6,771 bases of DNA from NCBI GenBank assembly GCA_937874515.1, contig CALNBV010000045.1, positions 1 through 6,771 of the forward strand, written 5' to 3'. The notes beneath the pieces were generated by a model. It saw only the letters and a program-made list of their open reading frames with translations. It ran no database searches and was not told the origin of the DNA. Position numbers and translations under genes: made by a program. Of the stretch, positions 1 to 5,525 are shown piece after piece. Within the stretch, counting starts at the first letter, position 1. Every line of letters starts with the position of its first letter. This stretch comes from an uncultured Paenibacillaceae bacterium (GTDB lineage: Bacteria; Bacillota; Bacilli; Aneurinibacillales; Aneurinibacillaceae).

Positions 1-124
1 CTTGTTGCATAATCACTGCGTCAGCCAGTACTGCACGGTTTGGTTCAATGCCGAATACGGTATCGTTTAATTCGATCTCACCAACTTGTGCACCGGCCTG
101 ATTGAAGAGTGCTACTTTAGGCAT
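1..124 (-). CDS. rplD: Ribosomal protein L4 (uL4), N-terminal fragment
   Basis: This is the first 41 codons of 50S ribosomal protein L4; the rest lies beyond the left edge. The visible protein begins MPKVALFNQAGAQVGEIELN and continues with the typical L4 stretch DTVFGIEPNRAVLADAVIMQQ. L4 binds 23S rRNA domain I early in assembly and its loop lines the exit tunnel. The ATG at 122-124 is preceded by a strong Shine-Dalgarno (AAAGGAGG) and follows the rplC stop by only 20 nt, so it is co-transcribed as the third gene of the S10 operon (rpsJ-rplC-rplD). In enterobacteria L4 represses its own operon, but that mechanism is not established for Bacillales. Family assignment is by direct recognition. 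Confidence 0.96.
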   Translation of the reverse strand, partial: MPKVALFNQAGAQVGEIELNDTVFGIEPNRAVLADAVIMQQ

Positions 125-144
125 AGCGAATCCTCCTTTCTTAA

Positions 145-774
145 TTAGTTGCCTTTAACGGCGCTTTTAATCGTTACAAAACTATTTTTCGCACCTGGAA
201 CCGCACCTTTGATGAGGATCAAGTTGCGTTCAACGTCAACAGAAACCACTTCAAGATTTTGCACGGTAACTCTTTCGCCACCCATACGTCCAGGTAATTT
301 TTTACCTTTAAGAACGCGGTTTGCTGCAATGGAACCCATTGAGCCAGGACGACGATGGTAACGGGAACCGTGAGCCATTGGTCCGCGGGATTGGCCGTGG
401 CGTTTGATAGACCCAGCAAACCCTTTCCCCTTGGAAGTACCGGTTACGTCAACTGTTTCTCCGGTATTGAAAATGTCAGCTTTAAACTCTTGACCGACTT
501 CGTATTGGCTTAAATCCACATTACGAAGTTCACGAACGAAGCGCTTAGGTGTTGCATTAGCCTTAGCGGCATGGCCTTTTTCAGGTTTATTGGTGCGGGA
601 TTCTTTCTTATCCGCAAAACCAACCTGAATGGCTTCATAGCCGTCAGTTGCTACTTCTTTCTTTTGAAGTACAACACATGGGCCTGCTTCTACAACGGTC
701 ACAGGAAGAACGATCCCTTCTGGAGTGAAGAGTTGAGTCATCCCGATTTTTTTCCCTAAGATTCCTTTGGTCAT
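145..774 (-). CDS. rplC: Ribosomal protein L3 (uL3)
   Basis: 50S ribosomal protein L3 is one of the first proteins to bind 23S rRNA and reaches the peptidyl-transferase centre. The protein begins MTKGILGKKIGMTQLF and carries the hallmark central segment KGKGFAGSIKRHGQSRGPMAHGSRYHRRPGSMG and the late motif LPGRMGGERVTVQNL. The ATG at 772-774 was chosen rather than the in-frame GTG at 781-783. The GTG is simply the end of the Shine-Dalgarno AGGAGGTG, and the ATG gives 209 residues, matching the B. subtilis length and N-terminus as I recall them. The gene follows rpsJ after a gap of under 50 nt and precedes rplD by 20 nt, so it is the second gene of the S10 operon. No anomalies are seen. Confidence 0.98.
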   Translation of the reverse strand: MTKGILGKKIGMTQLFTPEGIVLPVTVVEAGPCVVLQKKEVATDGYEAIQVGFADKKESRTNKPEKGHAAKANATPKRFVRELRNVDLSQYEVGQEFKADIFNTGETVDVTGTSKGKGFAGSIKRHGQSRGPMAHGSRYHRRPGSMGSIAANRVLKGKKLPGRMGGERVTVQNLEVVSVDVERNLILIKGAVPGAKNSFVTIKSAVKGN

Positions 775-780
775 GATAGC

Positions 781-788
781 CACCTCCT
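781..788 (-). promoter_or_regulatory. Shine-Dalgarno that fixes the rplC start
   Basis: The minus strand reads AGGAGGTG, then six nucleotides, then ATG. The last three bases of the Shine-Dalgarno form an in-frame GTG that would add MAI to L3. A start codon inside its own ribosome binding site is implausible, so the downstream ATG is used. Confidence 0.85.
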
Positions 789-821
789 AGTTAAAATCCT
801 AATACGTTGTGTTTCGGCTTT

Positions 822-1130
822 TTATAATTTGATTTCGATGTCCACACCAGATGGAAGATTCAAACTCATAAGAGAATCAACAGTTTGTGGTGTTGGATTC
901 AAAATATCGATCAGACGCTTGTGAGTACGCATTTCGAATTGTTCACGAGAATCTTTATACTTGTGAACCGCACGAAGAATCGTGAAGACAGCTTTTTCTG
1001 TCGGAAGCGGGATCGGACCGGATACTTCTGCACCGGAACGTTTCGCAGTTTCAACGATTTTTTCAGCGGACTGGTCTAAAATTCTGTGATCATATGCTTT
1101 CAAGCGGATACGAATTTTTTGTTTTGCCAT
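822..1130 (-). CDS. rpsJ: Ribosomal protein S10 (uS10, NusE)
   Basis: 30S ribosomal protein S10 belongs to the small-subunit head and also acts as NusE, the NusB partner in antitermination. The 102-residue protein has the normal length and highly conserved sequence: MAKQKIRIRLKAYDHRILDQ at the N-terminus, SGPIPLPTEK near residue 40, the FEMRTHKRLIDI segment near residues 65-76, and the C-terminal end LPSGVDIEIKL. The start ATG is preceded by AAAAGGAGGG at good spacing. It is the promoter-proximal gene of the S10 operon, with its own promoter about 135-160 nt upstream. What is unusual is the upstream neighbour: selB rather than tuf. Confidence 0.99.
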   Translation of the reverse strand: MAKQKIRIRLKAYDHRILDQSAEKIVETAKRSGAEVSGPIPLPTEKAVFTILRAVHKYKDSREQFEMRTHKRLIDILNPTPQTVDSLMSLNLPSGVDIEIKL

Positions 1131-1190
1131 GATAGTCCCTCCTTTTCGCCCATTTTAGTAACGGACAGTTCTCAGCGGAAAAAACCCGGC

Positions 1191-1217
1191 CACCAGCCAT
1201 GGCAAAGGAGCCTGGTG
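1191..1217 (-). promoter_or_regulatory. Hairpin in the S10 operon leader
   Basis: In the untranslated leader between the S10 promoter and rpsJ, the minus strand can fold CACCAG(G)C against GCTGGTG, with one bulged G and a 12-nt loop, followed closely by GCCGGG and then six T. It resembles a terminator, but the U-run is separated from the stem by several bases. It could be an attenuator or an r-protein binding site. I do not recognise it as a named leader family. Confidence 0.35.
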
Positions 1218-1263
1218 TGTCGGCAACCTCCCGCATCATCGCGTCCATAGACCAACATTCAAC

Positions 1264-1292
1264 ATTATACACGTATATCCTATTGAATGCAA
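1264..1292 (-). promoter_or_regulatory. Sigma-A promoter of the S10 operon
   Basis: On the minus strand a -35 box TTGCAT (1287-1292) is followed, after exactly 17 bases, by a perfect -10 box TATAAT (1264-1269). Transcription would begin near 1257 and leave a leader of about 125 nt before rpsJ. The strength and position fit a promoter driving the ribosomal protein cluster, so rpsJ does not depend on read-through from selB. Confidence 0.85.
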
Positions 1293-1362
1293 GAATTTCT
1301 AAGCATTTTCTTTTCAAACACTCAGACTTTTTTATTCTATCTTATTTATTAGCAAAAGGCAA

Positions 1363-1384
1363 GGCTTAGTCTATAAGACTCGCC
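1363..1384 (-). terminator. Weak candidate terminator after selB
   Basis: Just downstream of the selB stop the minus strand can pair AGTCT with AGACT around a three-base loop, extended by GGC/GCC across unpaired bases. It is followed only by a broken T-rich stretch (TTGCCTTTT). The hairpin is weak, so some selB transcripts may run on into the S10 operon. Confidence 0.3.
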
Positions 1385-1398
1385 CAACAAATTTTAAG

Positions 1399-3342
1399 TT
1401 ATTCGTGAATCCAGACCCTCCCCTCATCTGTTCTCTTCGTTAGCTTTTGTGCATCTAAGGATTCAAGAAAGGGAATTAGATATTTCCGGGAAAGGCCAAG
1501 GGCATCTTTTGCTACAGCAGGTGTGATGAGTGTGCCCTTAAGGCTTGCCTGGCGGAGCTTTTCTACTCCTTGCTCCCATTCCTTCCTTATTATATATAAA
1601 TCATCTGTTAGGGGGAGGATCTCCTTTCTTTGCATCAAGTAAGATTGAAAATCAGCTCCAATGTGTTCTGGTAACTTATTCTCATTCAATAATGCTGTCC
1701 AGGACGGAGGTGTAAGACCTGCCTGGATTAACCCCTTTTCAATCGCGGTGCAGGCTTCCCGGTATTTTTCTGGAGGATGGGGTGTAAAACCATGGAGCCA
1801 TATTACATCCCCTTCTTCATTCATTAATTGCATGCTGTCTGCCTCTATTAAAAAGTATCGCCATATGCGATCCGTTAGGAAATGAAATGAAGCACTTTTT
1901 ATAGCAGCTCTACTCATGCCCTTCCGTAAAGGATTACGAGAATGGTAGACCTTCAGTTCTTCTTTTAATTGATCAAGCCATTGCTGGAATGCATTTTTGT
2001 CAACGAAGATGGTGTTGCTTCCACCTCGTCGCCCGGTAACGTCCCCAGTGAGGGTTAAGACATCCTCTGATTTCACTAATTCCCCTAAAACAAACTCAGT
2101 CTCTTCTTTTCCCATAACAAGGAACTGCATTAATTCATCTTTGGTACTATACTGCCTTGTTTCTATAAATTGCAAAATCCTTTCCTTCGGATCGCCTTTG
2201 GCTAATCGCTGCAAATGACTTATGGTGTCTTCTCCGAAGGAATGCCTTTCCCCGTAAGGATCTACTACCTGTCCCCCACCCAGTGTTACTGCTGGGGTAG
2301 GCCTTCGTAAAATAAAGGCATCCCCTTTTTTCGCCGTTATTTCTTTTTCTAAATAAAGTTGGGCTAAGACTTCTTCCCCAGGGTTCAGGCTATTTCTGTC
2401 AAAGAAAATAAGGGTACCATCCACTTCAGACGTGCCAATATGAAGGCGAACGTTGCTCCGTTGTTTAAGAGGGAAGTTAAGGTGTTTTGAAAAATGGAAC
2501 CTGACATCAATGCGCCGGGTATTGTGATAGAAGCCCAGAGCCGTAATGGACATCCCTCTGGATACTTGATCTAGATCTACACCAGTAATATTCAGGGCAG
2601 CCCGTTGCCCGGCAAAAGCATAATTCGCTTTCTGATTGTGCACCTGAACCCGGCGCACACGCACTTCTTGCCCCCCTGGCAATAACTCCAGCCGGTCTTC
2701 CTCTTTCACGGTCCCTTCATAGATGGTACCTGTGACTACAGTACCTGCCCCCTTAATGGTAAAAGCACGATCAATAGGCATACGTAAAGGTGCCGTATAA
2801 GGACGGGGAGGAACATCATGAAGTTGCCCGGCAATGTTCTGAAGGAGTGCATCGATTCCTTCATTGGTTTTGCTGCTCACAGGAAGGATGGGGGCATTCT
2901 CTAAAAAGGTTCCCTTTGCCCACTCCCTTACCTCTTCCTGTACCATAGCCAACCATTCCTGATCAACCATATCTATCTTCGTTAATACAATGATACCTTT
3001 TTGAATACCCAGGAACCCCAAAATTTCTCCATGTTCCCTGGTCTGAGGCATCACACCCTCATCAGCGGCAATAACAAGGACAACCAGGTCAATACCTGCT
3101 GCTCCAGCAATCATTTGCCGAATAAAACGCTCGTGTCCAGGCACGTCAACAAGGCCCACAGTTTGCCCATCAGGAAGTGTACAGGGGGCGAATCCCAGCT
3201 CAATAGAGATATTCCGTTCTTTTTCTTCCTTAAGGCTGTCTGTTTCTACGCCTGTCATCGCCTTTGTAAGTGAGGTTTTTCCATGGTCAATATGGCCTGC
3301 AATGCCAATTGTATGATGTATTTGCATAGATCCTTCCTTCAT
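1399..3342 (-). CDS. selB: Selenocysteine-specific elongation factor SelB
   Basis: SelB is a GTPase that carries Sec-tRNA to the ribosome at UGA codons marked by a SECIS hairpin. The N-terminal half is EF-Tu-like: P-loop GHIDHGKT at residues 16-23, switch region ending in ISIELGFA (45-52), DVPGH at 66-70 and TKID at 121-124. Beta-barrel domains follow to about residue 370. The C-terminal part carries the winged-helix repeats that bind SECIS, ending with the characteristic LGLSRKYLIPFLESLD from residue 615. The length of 647 is normal. The ATG at 3340-3342 has AAAGGAG seven bases upstream. A second in-frame ATG at codon 6 (3325-3327), with a closer AAGGA, is also possible. The gene is divergent from the tRNA-Sec gene, so the two Sec-decoding components share one intergenic region. 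No confident selB promoter was found. selA and selD are not in the window. Confidence 0.97.
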   Translation of the reverse strand: MKEGSMQIHHTIGIAGHIDHGKTSLTKAMTGVETDSLKEEKERNISIELGFAPCTLPDGQTVGLVDVPGHERFIRQMIAGAAGIDLVVLVIAADEGVMPQTREHGEILGFLGIQKGIIVLTKIDMVDQEWLAMVQEEVREWAKGTFLENAPILPVSSKTNEGIDALLQNIAGQLHDVPPRPYTAPLRMPIDRAFTIKGAGTVVTGTIYEGTVKEEDRLELLPGGQEVRVRRVQVHNQKANYAFAGQRAALNITGVDLDQVSRGMSITALGFYHNTRRIDVRFHFSKHLNFPLKQRSNVRLHIGTSEVDGTLIFFDRNSLNPGEEVLAQLYLEKEITAKKGDAFILRRPTPAVTLGGGQVVDPYGERHSFGEDTISHLQRLAKGDPKERILQFIETRQYSTKDELMQFLVMGKEETEFVLGELVKSEDVLTLTGDVTGRRGGSNTIFVDKNAFQQWLDQLKEELKVYHSRNPLRKGMSRAAIKSASFHFLTDRIWRYFLIEADSMQLMNEEGDVIWLHGFTPHPPEKYREACTAIEKGLIQAGLTPPSWTALLNENKLPEHIGADFQSYLMQRKEILPLTDDLYIIRKEWEQGVEKLRQASLKGTLITPAVAKDALGLSRKYLIPFLESLDAQKLTKRTDEGRVWIHE

Positions 3343-3377
3343 ATGAATGCTCCTTTAATTATTCCATGGCTTTCTAT

Positions 3378-3406
3378 TTGAATTTGGATATGTTTTCGGG
3401 TATGAT
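3378..3406 (+). promoter_or_regulatory. Promoter of the tRNA-Sec gene
   Basis: On the plus strand TTGAAT (3378-3383) and TATGAT (3401-3406) are separated by exactly 17 bases, a good match to sigma-A consensus (4/6 and 5/6). Transcription would begin near 3413, giving the pre-tRNA a 5' leader of about 65 nt for RNase P to remove. Confidence 0.65.
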
Positions 3407-3421
3407 AATAAACGTATCATA
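3401..3421. repeat. Perfect inverted repeat over the tRNA-Sec promoter
   Basis: TATGATA, seven bases, then TATCATA is a perfect 7-bp dyad. Its left arm contains the -10 box of the tRNA-Sec promoter and its right arm lies just past the expected transcription start. The placement suggests an operator. It is AT-rich, so chance symmetry cannot be excluded. Confidence 0.4.
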
Positions 3422-3452
3422 TACTATGGGGGGTACTTCTCCCTATTAGTAT
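3421..3452 (+). other. Hairpin in the tRNA-Sec 5' leader
   Basis: ATACTA (3421-3426) pairs with TAGTAT (3447-3452). Inside it GGGGG (3428-3432) pairs with CTCCC (3439-3443, one G-U) around a six-base loop, with unpaired bases between the two helices. No U-run follows on either strand, so it is not a terminator. It may shape processing of the pre-tRNA or be part of a selB leader on the other strand. Confidence 0.4.
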
Positions 3453-3478
3453 AGCCTAACGGAAGCAAAATTGTATAT

Positions 3479-3574
3479 GGGGGTGGATGGGGTGCTGGTG
3501 CCCCTCCCGGTCTTCAAAACCGAGCGGGACCTCAGTTGGGGTCTGGTGGGTTCGATTCCCACACACTCCCGCCA
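3479..3574 (+). tRNA. selC: tRNA-Sec (anticodon UCA)
   Basis: This 96-nt gene has the special architecture of bacterial selenocysteine tRNA. There is a long acceptor stem (3479-3486 with 3563-3570) plus a 5-bp T stem (3546-3550 with 3558-3562) around loop TTCGATT. The D stem is extended to 6 bp around a four-base loop CTGG (3489-3504). The anticodon loop CTTCAAA has TCA at 3514-3516, reading UGA. The variable arm is long (GACCTC 3528-3533 with 3538-3543, loop AGTT). Discriminator G and encoded CCA follow at 3571-3574. Two oppositions are non-canonical: G3486.A3563 at the eighth acceptor pair and C3507.A3523 at the top of the anticodon stem. SerRS charges this tRNA with serine and SelA converts it to Sec. 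Divergent selB next door confirms the identity. Confidence 0.95.
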
Positions 3575-3580
3575 ATATAG

Positions 3581-3604
3581 CTAACAAAAACAGTTAGGGT
3601 TTTT
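3581..3604 (+). terminator. Probable terminator of the tRNA-Sec gene
   Basis: CTAAC (3581-3585) pairs with GTTAG (3593-3597) around a seven-base A-rich loop, followed by GG and five T (3600-3604). The stem is short, but the position, seven bases after the encoded CCA, suits a tRNA terminator. Confidence 0.5.
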
Positions 3605-3631
3605 AGCCTGCTGATAACGCATAGTTTGCCT

Positions 3632-4039
3632 TTACTTTTTCCGAACTGAATTATTCATTTCCTTTGCTATCTTCAAAAAATATAGTCTCGTACTGTACCA
3701 AAAAAACAGATAAGTAACAACGAAAAGGAAAATAGATATAAGAAGTGAGATACTATCAAAAGGGATCCACCCCAGGTAAAGGCCAATAGGAAGCCAAACC
3801 ATTAATGATATAAAAAAGTGGATAACTGTTTGTTTTAATGGGCTCCAGTTTTCAATTTCAAAAATAAGAGACGCAGAACCAAAATAAACGCCCATTAATA
3901 TACTTCCAAGCATATTCATCCAAATCGTGGTAACAGAAACCTCCATCCCTTTCACCATTAAAATTGTTAAGGCAACAAAAGTAATAATAGCCGCGAAACC
4001 TAGACCAGATAAACTTCTTCCCATCACTTTAAACATCAT
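3632..4039 (-). CDS. DUF3021 family four-helix membrane protein
   Basis: This is a 135-residue integral membrane protein with four predicted transmembrane helices near residues 8-29, 40-61, 71-92 and 97-118 and a basic C-terminal tail (SVRKK). The topology, length and immediate position after a LytTR gene identify it as DUF3021. In streptococci, membrane proteins co-transcribed with LytTR regulators (HdrM, BrsM) hold the regulator inactive at the membrane; the same role is inferred here. Its start overlaps the end of the LytTR gene by 11 bp, so the two are translationally coupled. A second ATG follows directly (4034-4036), and the only Shine-Dalgarno is a poor G-run. No ABC transporter genes follow; the next gene downstream is tRNA-Sec on the other strand. 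The signal or target is unknown. Confidence 0.85.
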   Translation of the reverse strand: MMFKVMGRSLSGLGFAAIITFVALTILMVKGMEVSVTTIWMNMLGSILMGVYFGSASLIFEIENWSPLKQTVIHFFISLMVWLPIGLYLGWIPFDSISLLISIFLFVVTYLFFWYSTRLYFLKIAKEMNNSVRKK

Positions 4040-4490
4040 GTTTACCAGCCCCCATAATTAATTTTCCTTTCATTTCTAGCACGTATTTTCTAGATACATA
4101 TTCCTTACTCCCCGAATGAAAAAACACACATATATTCCCGTTAAAACCCAACTCAAAATATTTGATTTGGTTTAAATTCCCAATGACTGATTTTGAAAAA
4201 CGAGTGAAATCAAATCCTTGAAGGAGACTCTCTATTTCATATAACTTCATATTTAATTCTATAGAGTGTTTATTTATGGAAGCATAAACTTTACGATTTT
4301 GCGCATAGACAAAATCAATTTCATTGGGAGAAAGAAGAATGGACTTATCCTCCCTCATTCCTACAATACGTTTAGGAGTTTGATGATTTATATTTCTAAT
4401 TAGCTCTTCAAGACCTTTTGTCCACTCCTTTGCATGAATGGTTATAAAGGTTTCTTCATATTTTTCATCAATATCAATATTTACCTTCAT
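4029..4490 (-). CDS. LytTR family DNA-binding transcriptional regulator
   Basis: This is a 153-residue stand-alone LytTR protein without a receiver domain. An N-terminal segment of about 40 residues (KVNIDIDEKYEETFITIHA) precedes the LytTR domain at about 41-145. It shows the expected pattern: KSILLSPNEIDFVYAQNRKVYA, then FTRFSKSVIGNLNQIKYFELGFNG, then SKEYVSRKYVLEMKGKL. LytTR domains bind direct-repeat DNA sites through beta strands. The ATG at 4488-4490 has a strong AAGGAGGGG upstream and a candidate extended -10 promoter. With the overlapping DUF3021 gene it forms a LytTR regulatory system, usually autoregulated and controlled by the membrane partner. It has no receiver domain and no adjacent histidine kinase, so phosphorylation control is unlikely. 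Target genes are not in the window. Confidence 0.92.
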   Translation of the reverse strand: MKVNIDIDEKYEETFITIHAKEWTKGLEELIRNINHQTPKRIVGMREDKSILLSPNEIDFVYAQNRKVYASINKHSIELNMKLYEIESLLQGFDFTRFSKSVIGNLNQIKYFELGFNGNICVFFHSGSKEYVSRKYVLEMKGKLIMGAGKHDV

Positions 4491-4517
4491 TGGATTTCCC
4501 CTCCTTCCTGTAAACTT

Positions 4518-4526
4518 ACTATATCA
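4518..4526 (-). promoter_or_regulatory. Candidate extended -10 promoter of the LytTR operon
   Basis: The minus strand reads TGA-TATAGT, an extended -10 element (TGn plus 5/6 of TATAAT), about 30 bp upstream of the LytTR start codon. No good -35 box sits at 16-18 bp, as is common for extended -10 promoters or activator-dependent ones. Confidence 0.45.
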
Positions 4527-4556
4527 ACAATTCTTTAATTTCGTCGGAATTATTGA
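4524..4556. repeat. Imperfect inverted repeat upstream of the LytTR gene
   Basis: TCAACAATTC (4524-4533) and GAATTATTGA (4547-4556) are inverted copies with one mismatch in ten, separated by 13 bp. The arms are about two helical turns apart centre to centre, and the inner arm abuts the extended -10 element. It is a candidate binding site for the LytTR protein or another regulator. Confidence 0.35.
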
Positions 4557-4601
4557 ATAACATGCACAATACAATGCCTGAATTACAAGGATCCCTGAAT
4601 G

Positions 4602-4624
4602 AAAAAAGGCCCCGGGGACGGGGC
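4602..4624 (-). terminator. Terminator of the sigma/anti-sigma operon
   Basis: On the minus strand GCCCCG and CGGGGC form a perfect 6-bp GC stem around a four-base loop, followed by C and six T (4602-4607). It begins eight bases after the anti-sigma stop codon and isolates the ECF operon from the LytTR operon. Confidence 0.9.
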
Positions 4625-4631
4625 TCTTTCA

Positions 4632-5525
4632 TTATTCAACCATTGATAAAAGTACTTTCTCCATTTCTTCTTTAGACAACACATCTGCTATCATATTAAT
4701 TTTATATCCCTTATCAGGCACTTCAATTTTCATCCCTTTGATATTAGTATCTTCGGAGTAAGCGTAAACCAATTTATAATTTTTCACCTTGTAAGAAACA
4801 AAATGCTTCAAACCAAACAGCTCTATTTCATCCGGTTCCTTAGAAGCTAATTTTTCGTGAATTGTACGAAATCCAAACTCACCTTTTCTATATTGAAACT
4901 TTACAATAGGGTCCTTCCCGATATTATTCTCTTTAGTACGGGCTTCTATTTCTTCTAATTTATACCCCTCTGGTAAAAAGGTCGGTTTATTAATAGGATA
5001 ACTTACCATCTTTTGCGCTTCTGCCAATGTATGCCTAGTAAGGCTCCTTATTTTCTCTTCATACTTTTTCCCTTGCATTCCAATTTCATTTAACCTCTTT
5101 TGTTCTGCAGGTGTGGGAACTTTCCGGTTTTCCAAGGTCATCTTATTCTTTATTTCTGTGTGTTCTCTTACCAACTGGCTATAATCAGCAAATTCCTCAG
5201 CTGAAAGATGCTTTTTTACTACCGCTAAATGTTGTTCTACTTCCGATACATTCTCCTTCTCATTCGGATAGGTTTCAAGAAACTTTTCTTTAGAACCAAA
5301 CACTTGAGTCATTAAGTTTTCCGTTGCAGATGAAATATAAGAACCTCCGAATGTCCAGGTGATTCCTATTATCGCTATTGAAGCAACTGCAGCGATGATC
5401 CATTTAGGATATCTTGATTTTTTCTTTCCATTCTTCGTGTATTGATTAACAGCTAATTCTACTCTGGTATGTAGCTCTTCAGGAATTTCAATATCTTGAA
5501 ATTCTTTTTTCATATTATCATTCAT
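4632..5525 (-). CDS. Single-pass membrane anti-sigma factor (DUF3600/DUF4367-like)
   Basis: This 297-residue protein is probably the anti-sigma partner of the upstream ECF factor. A cytoplasmic part of about 40 residues (IPEELHTRVELAVNQY, then a lysine-rich stretch) is followed by one transmembrane helix at about 42-61 and an extracellular region of about 235 residues. Residues 62-170 are charged and helix-rich. The C-terminal part starts SYPINKPTFLPEGYKLEEIEA, the LPEGY signature of DUF4367-like domains. The middle recalls the DUF3600 extracellular domain of Bacillus ECF negative effectors; both assignments are from memory. It contains no cysteine, so it lacks the zinc-binding HxxxCxxC motif common in anti-sigma domains. 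The ATG overlaps the sigma stop by 8 bp and has GGAGG six bases upstream, so the genes are coupled. It likely releases sigma after proteolysis or ligand sensing; the signal is unknown. Confidence 0.85.
   Translation of the reverse strand: MNDNMKKEFQDIEIPEELHTRVELAVNQYTKNGKKKSRYPKWIIAAVASIAIIGITWTFGGSYISSATENLMTQVFGSKEKFLETYPNEKENVSEVEQHLAVVKKHLSAEEFADYSQLVREHTEIKNKMTLENRKVPTPAEQKRLNEIGMQGKKYEEKIRSLTRHTLAEAQKMVSYPINKPTFLPEGYKLEEIEARTKENNIGKDPIVKFQYRKGEFGFRTIHEKLASKEPDEIELFGLKHFVSYKVKNYKLVYAYSEDTNIKGMKIEVPDKGYKINMIADVLSKEEMEKVLLSMVE

Noticed and set aside
775..783. Upstream GTG start for rplC adding three residues (MAI)
   Set aside because: The GTG is the last part of the Shine-Dalgarno AGGAGGTG; the ATG at 772-774 has ideal spacing and restores the family N-terminus and length.
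1090..1317. 75-codon minus-strand reading frame covering the S10 promoter and leader
   Set aside because: It spans the -35 and -10 boxes, overlaps the rpsJ start in another frame, and resembles no protein family I know. It is treated as chance.
3343..3478. Minus-strand sigma-A promoter for selB (TATACT or TATTAT as -10)
   Set aside because: None of the possible -10 boxes has a reasonable -35 at 16-18 bp, so no promoter feature is called.
5513..5520. Sigma factor stop codon TGA as a selenocysteine codon
   Set aside because: The UGA is followed immediately in frame by UAA and coincides with the anti-sigma start overlap, so read-through would add one residue only.
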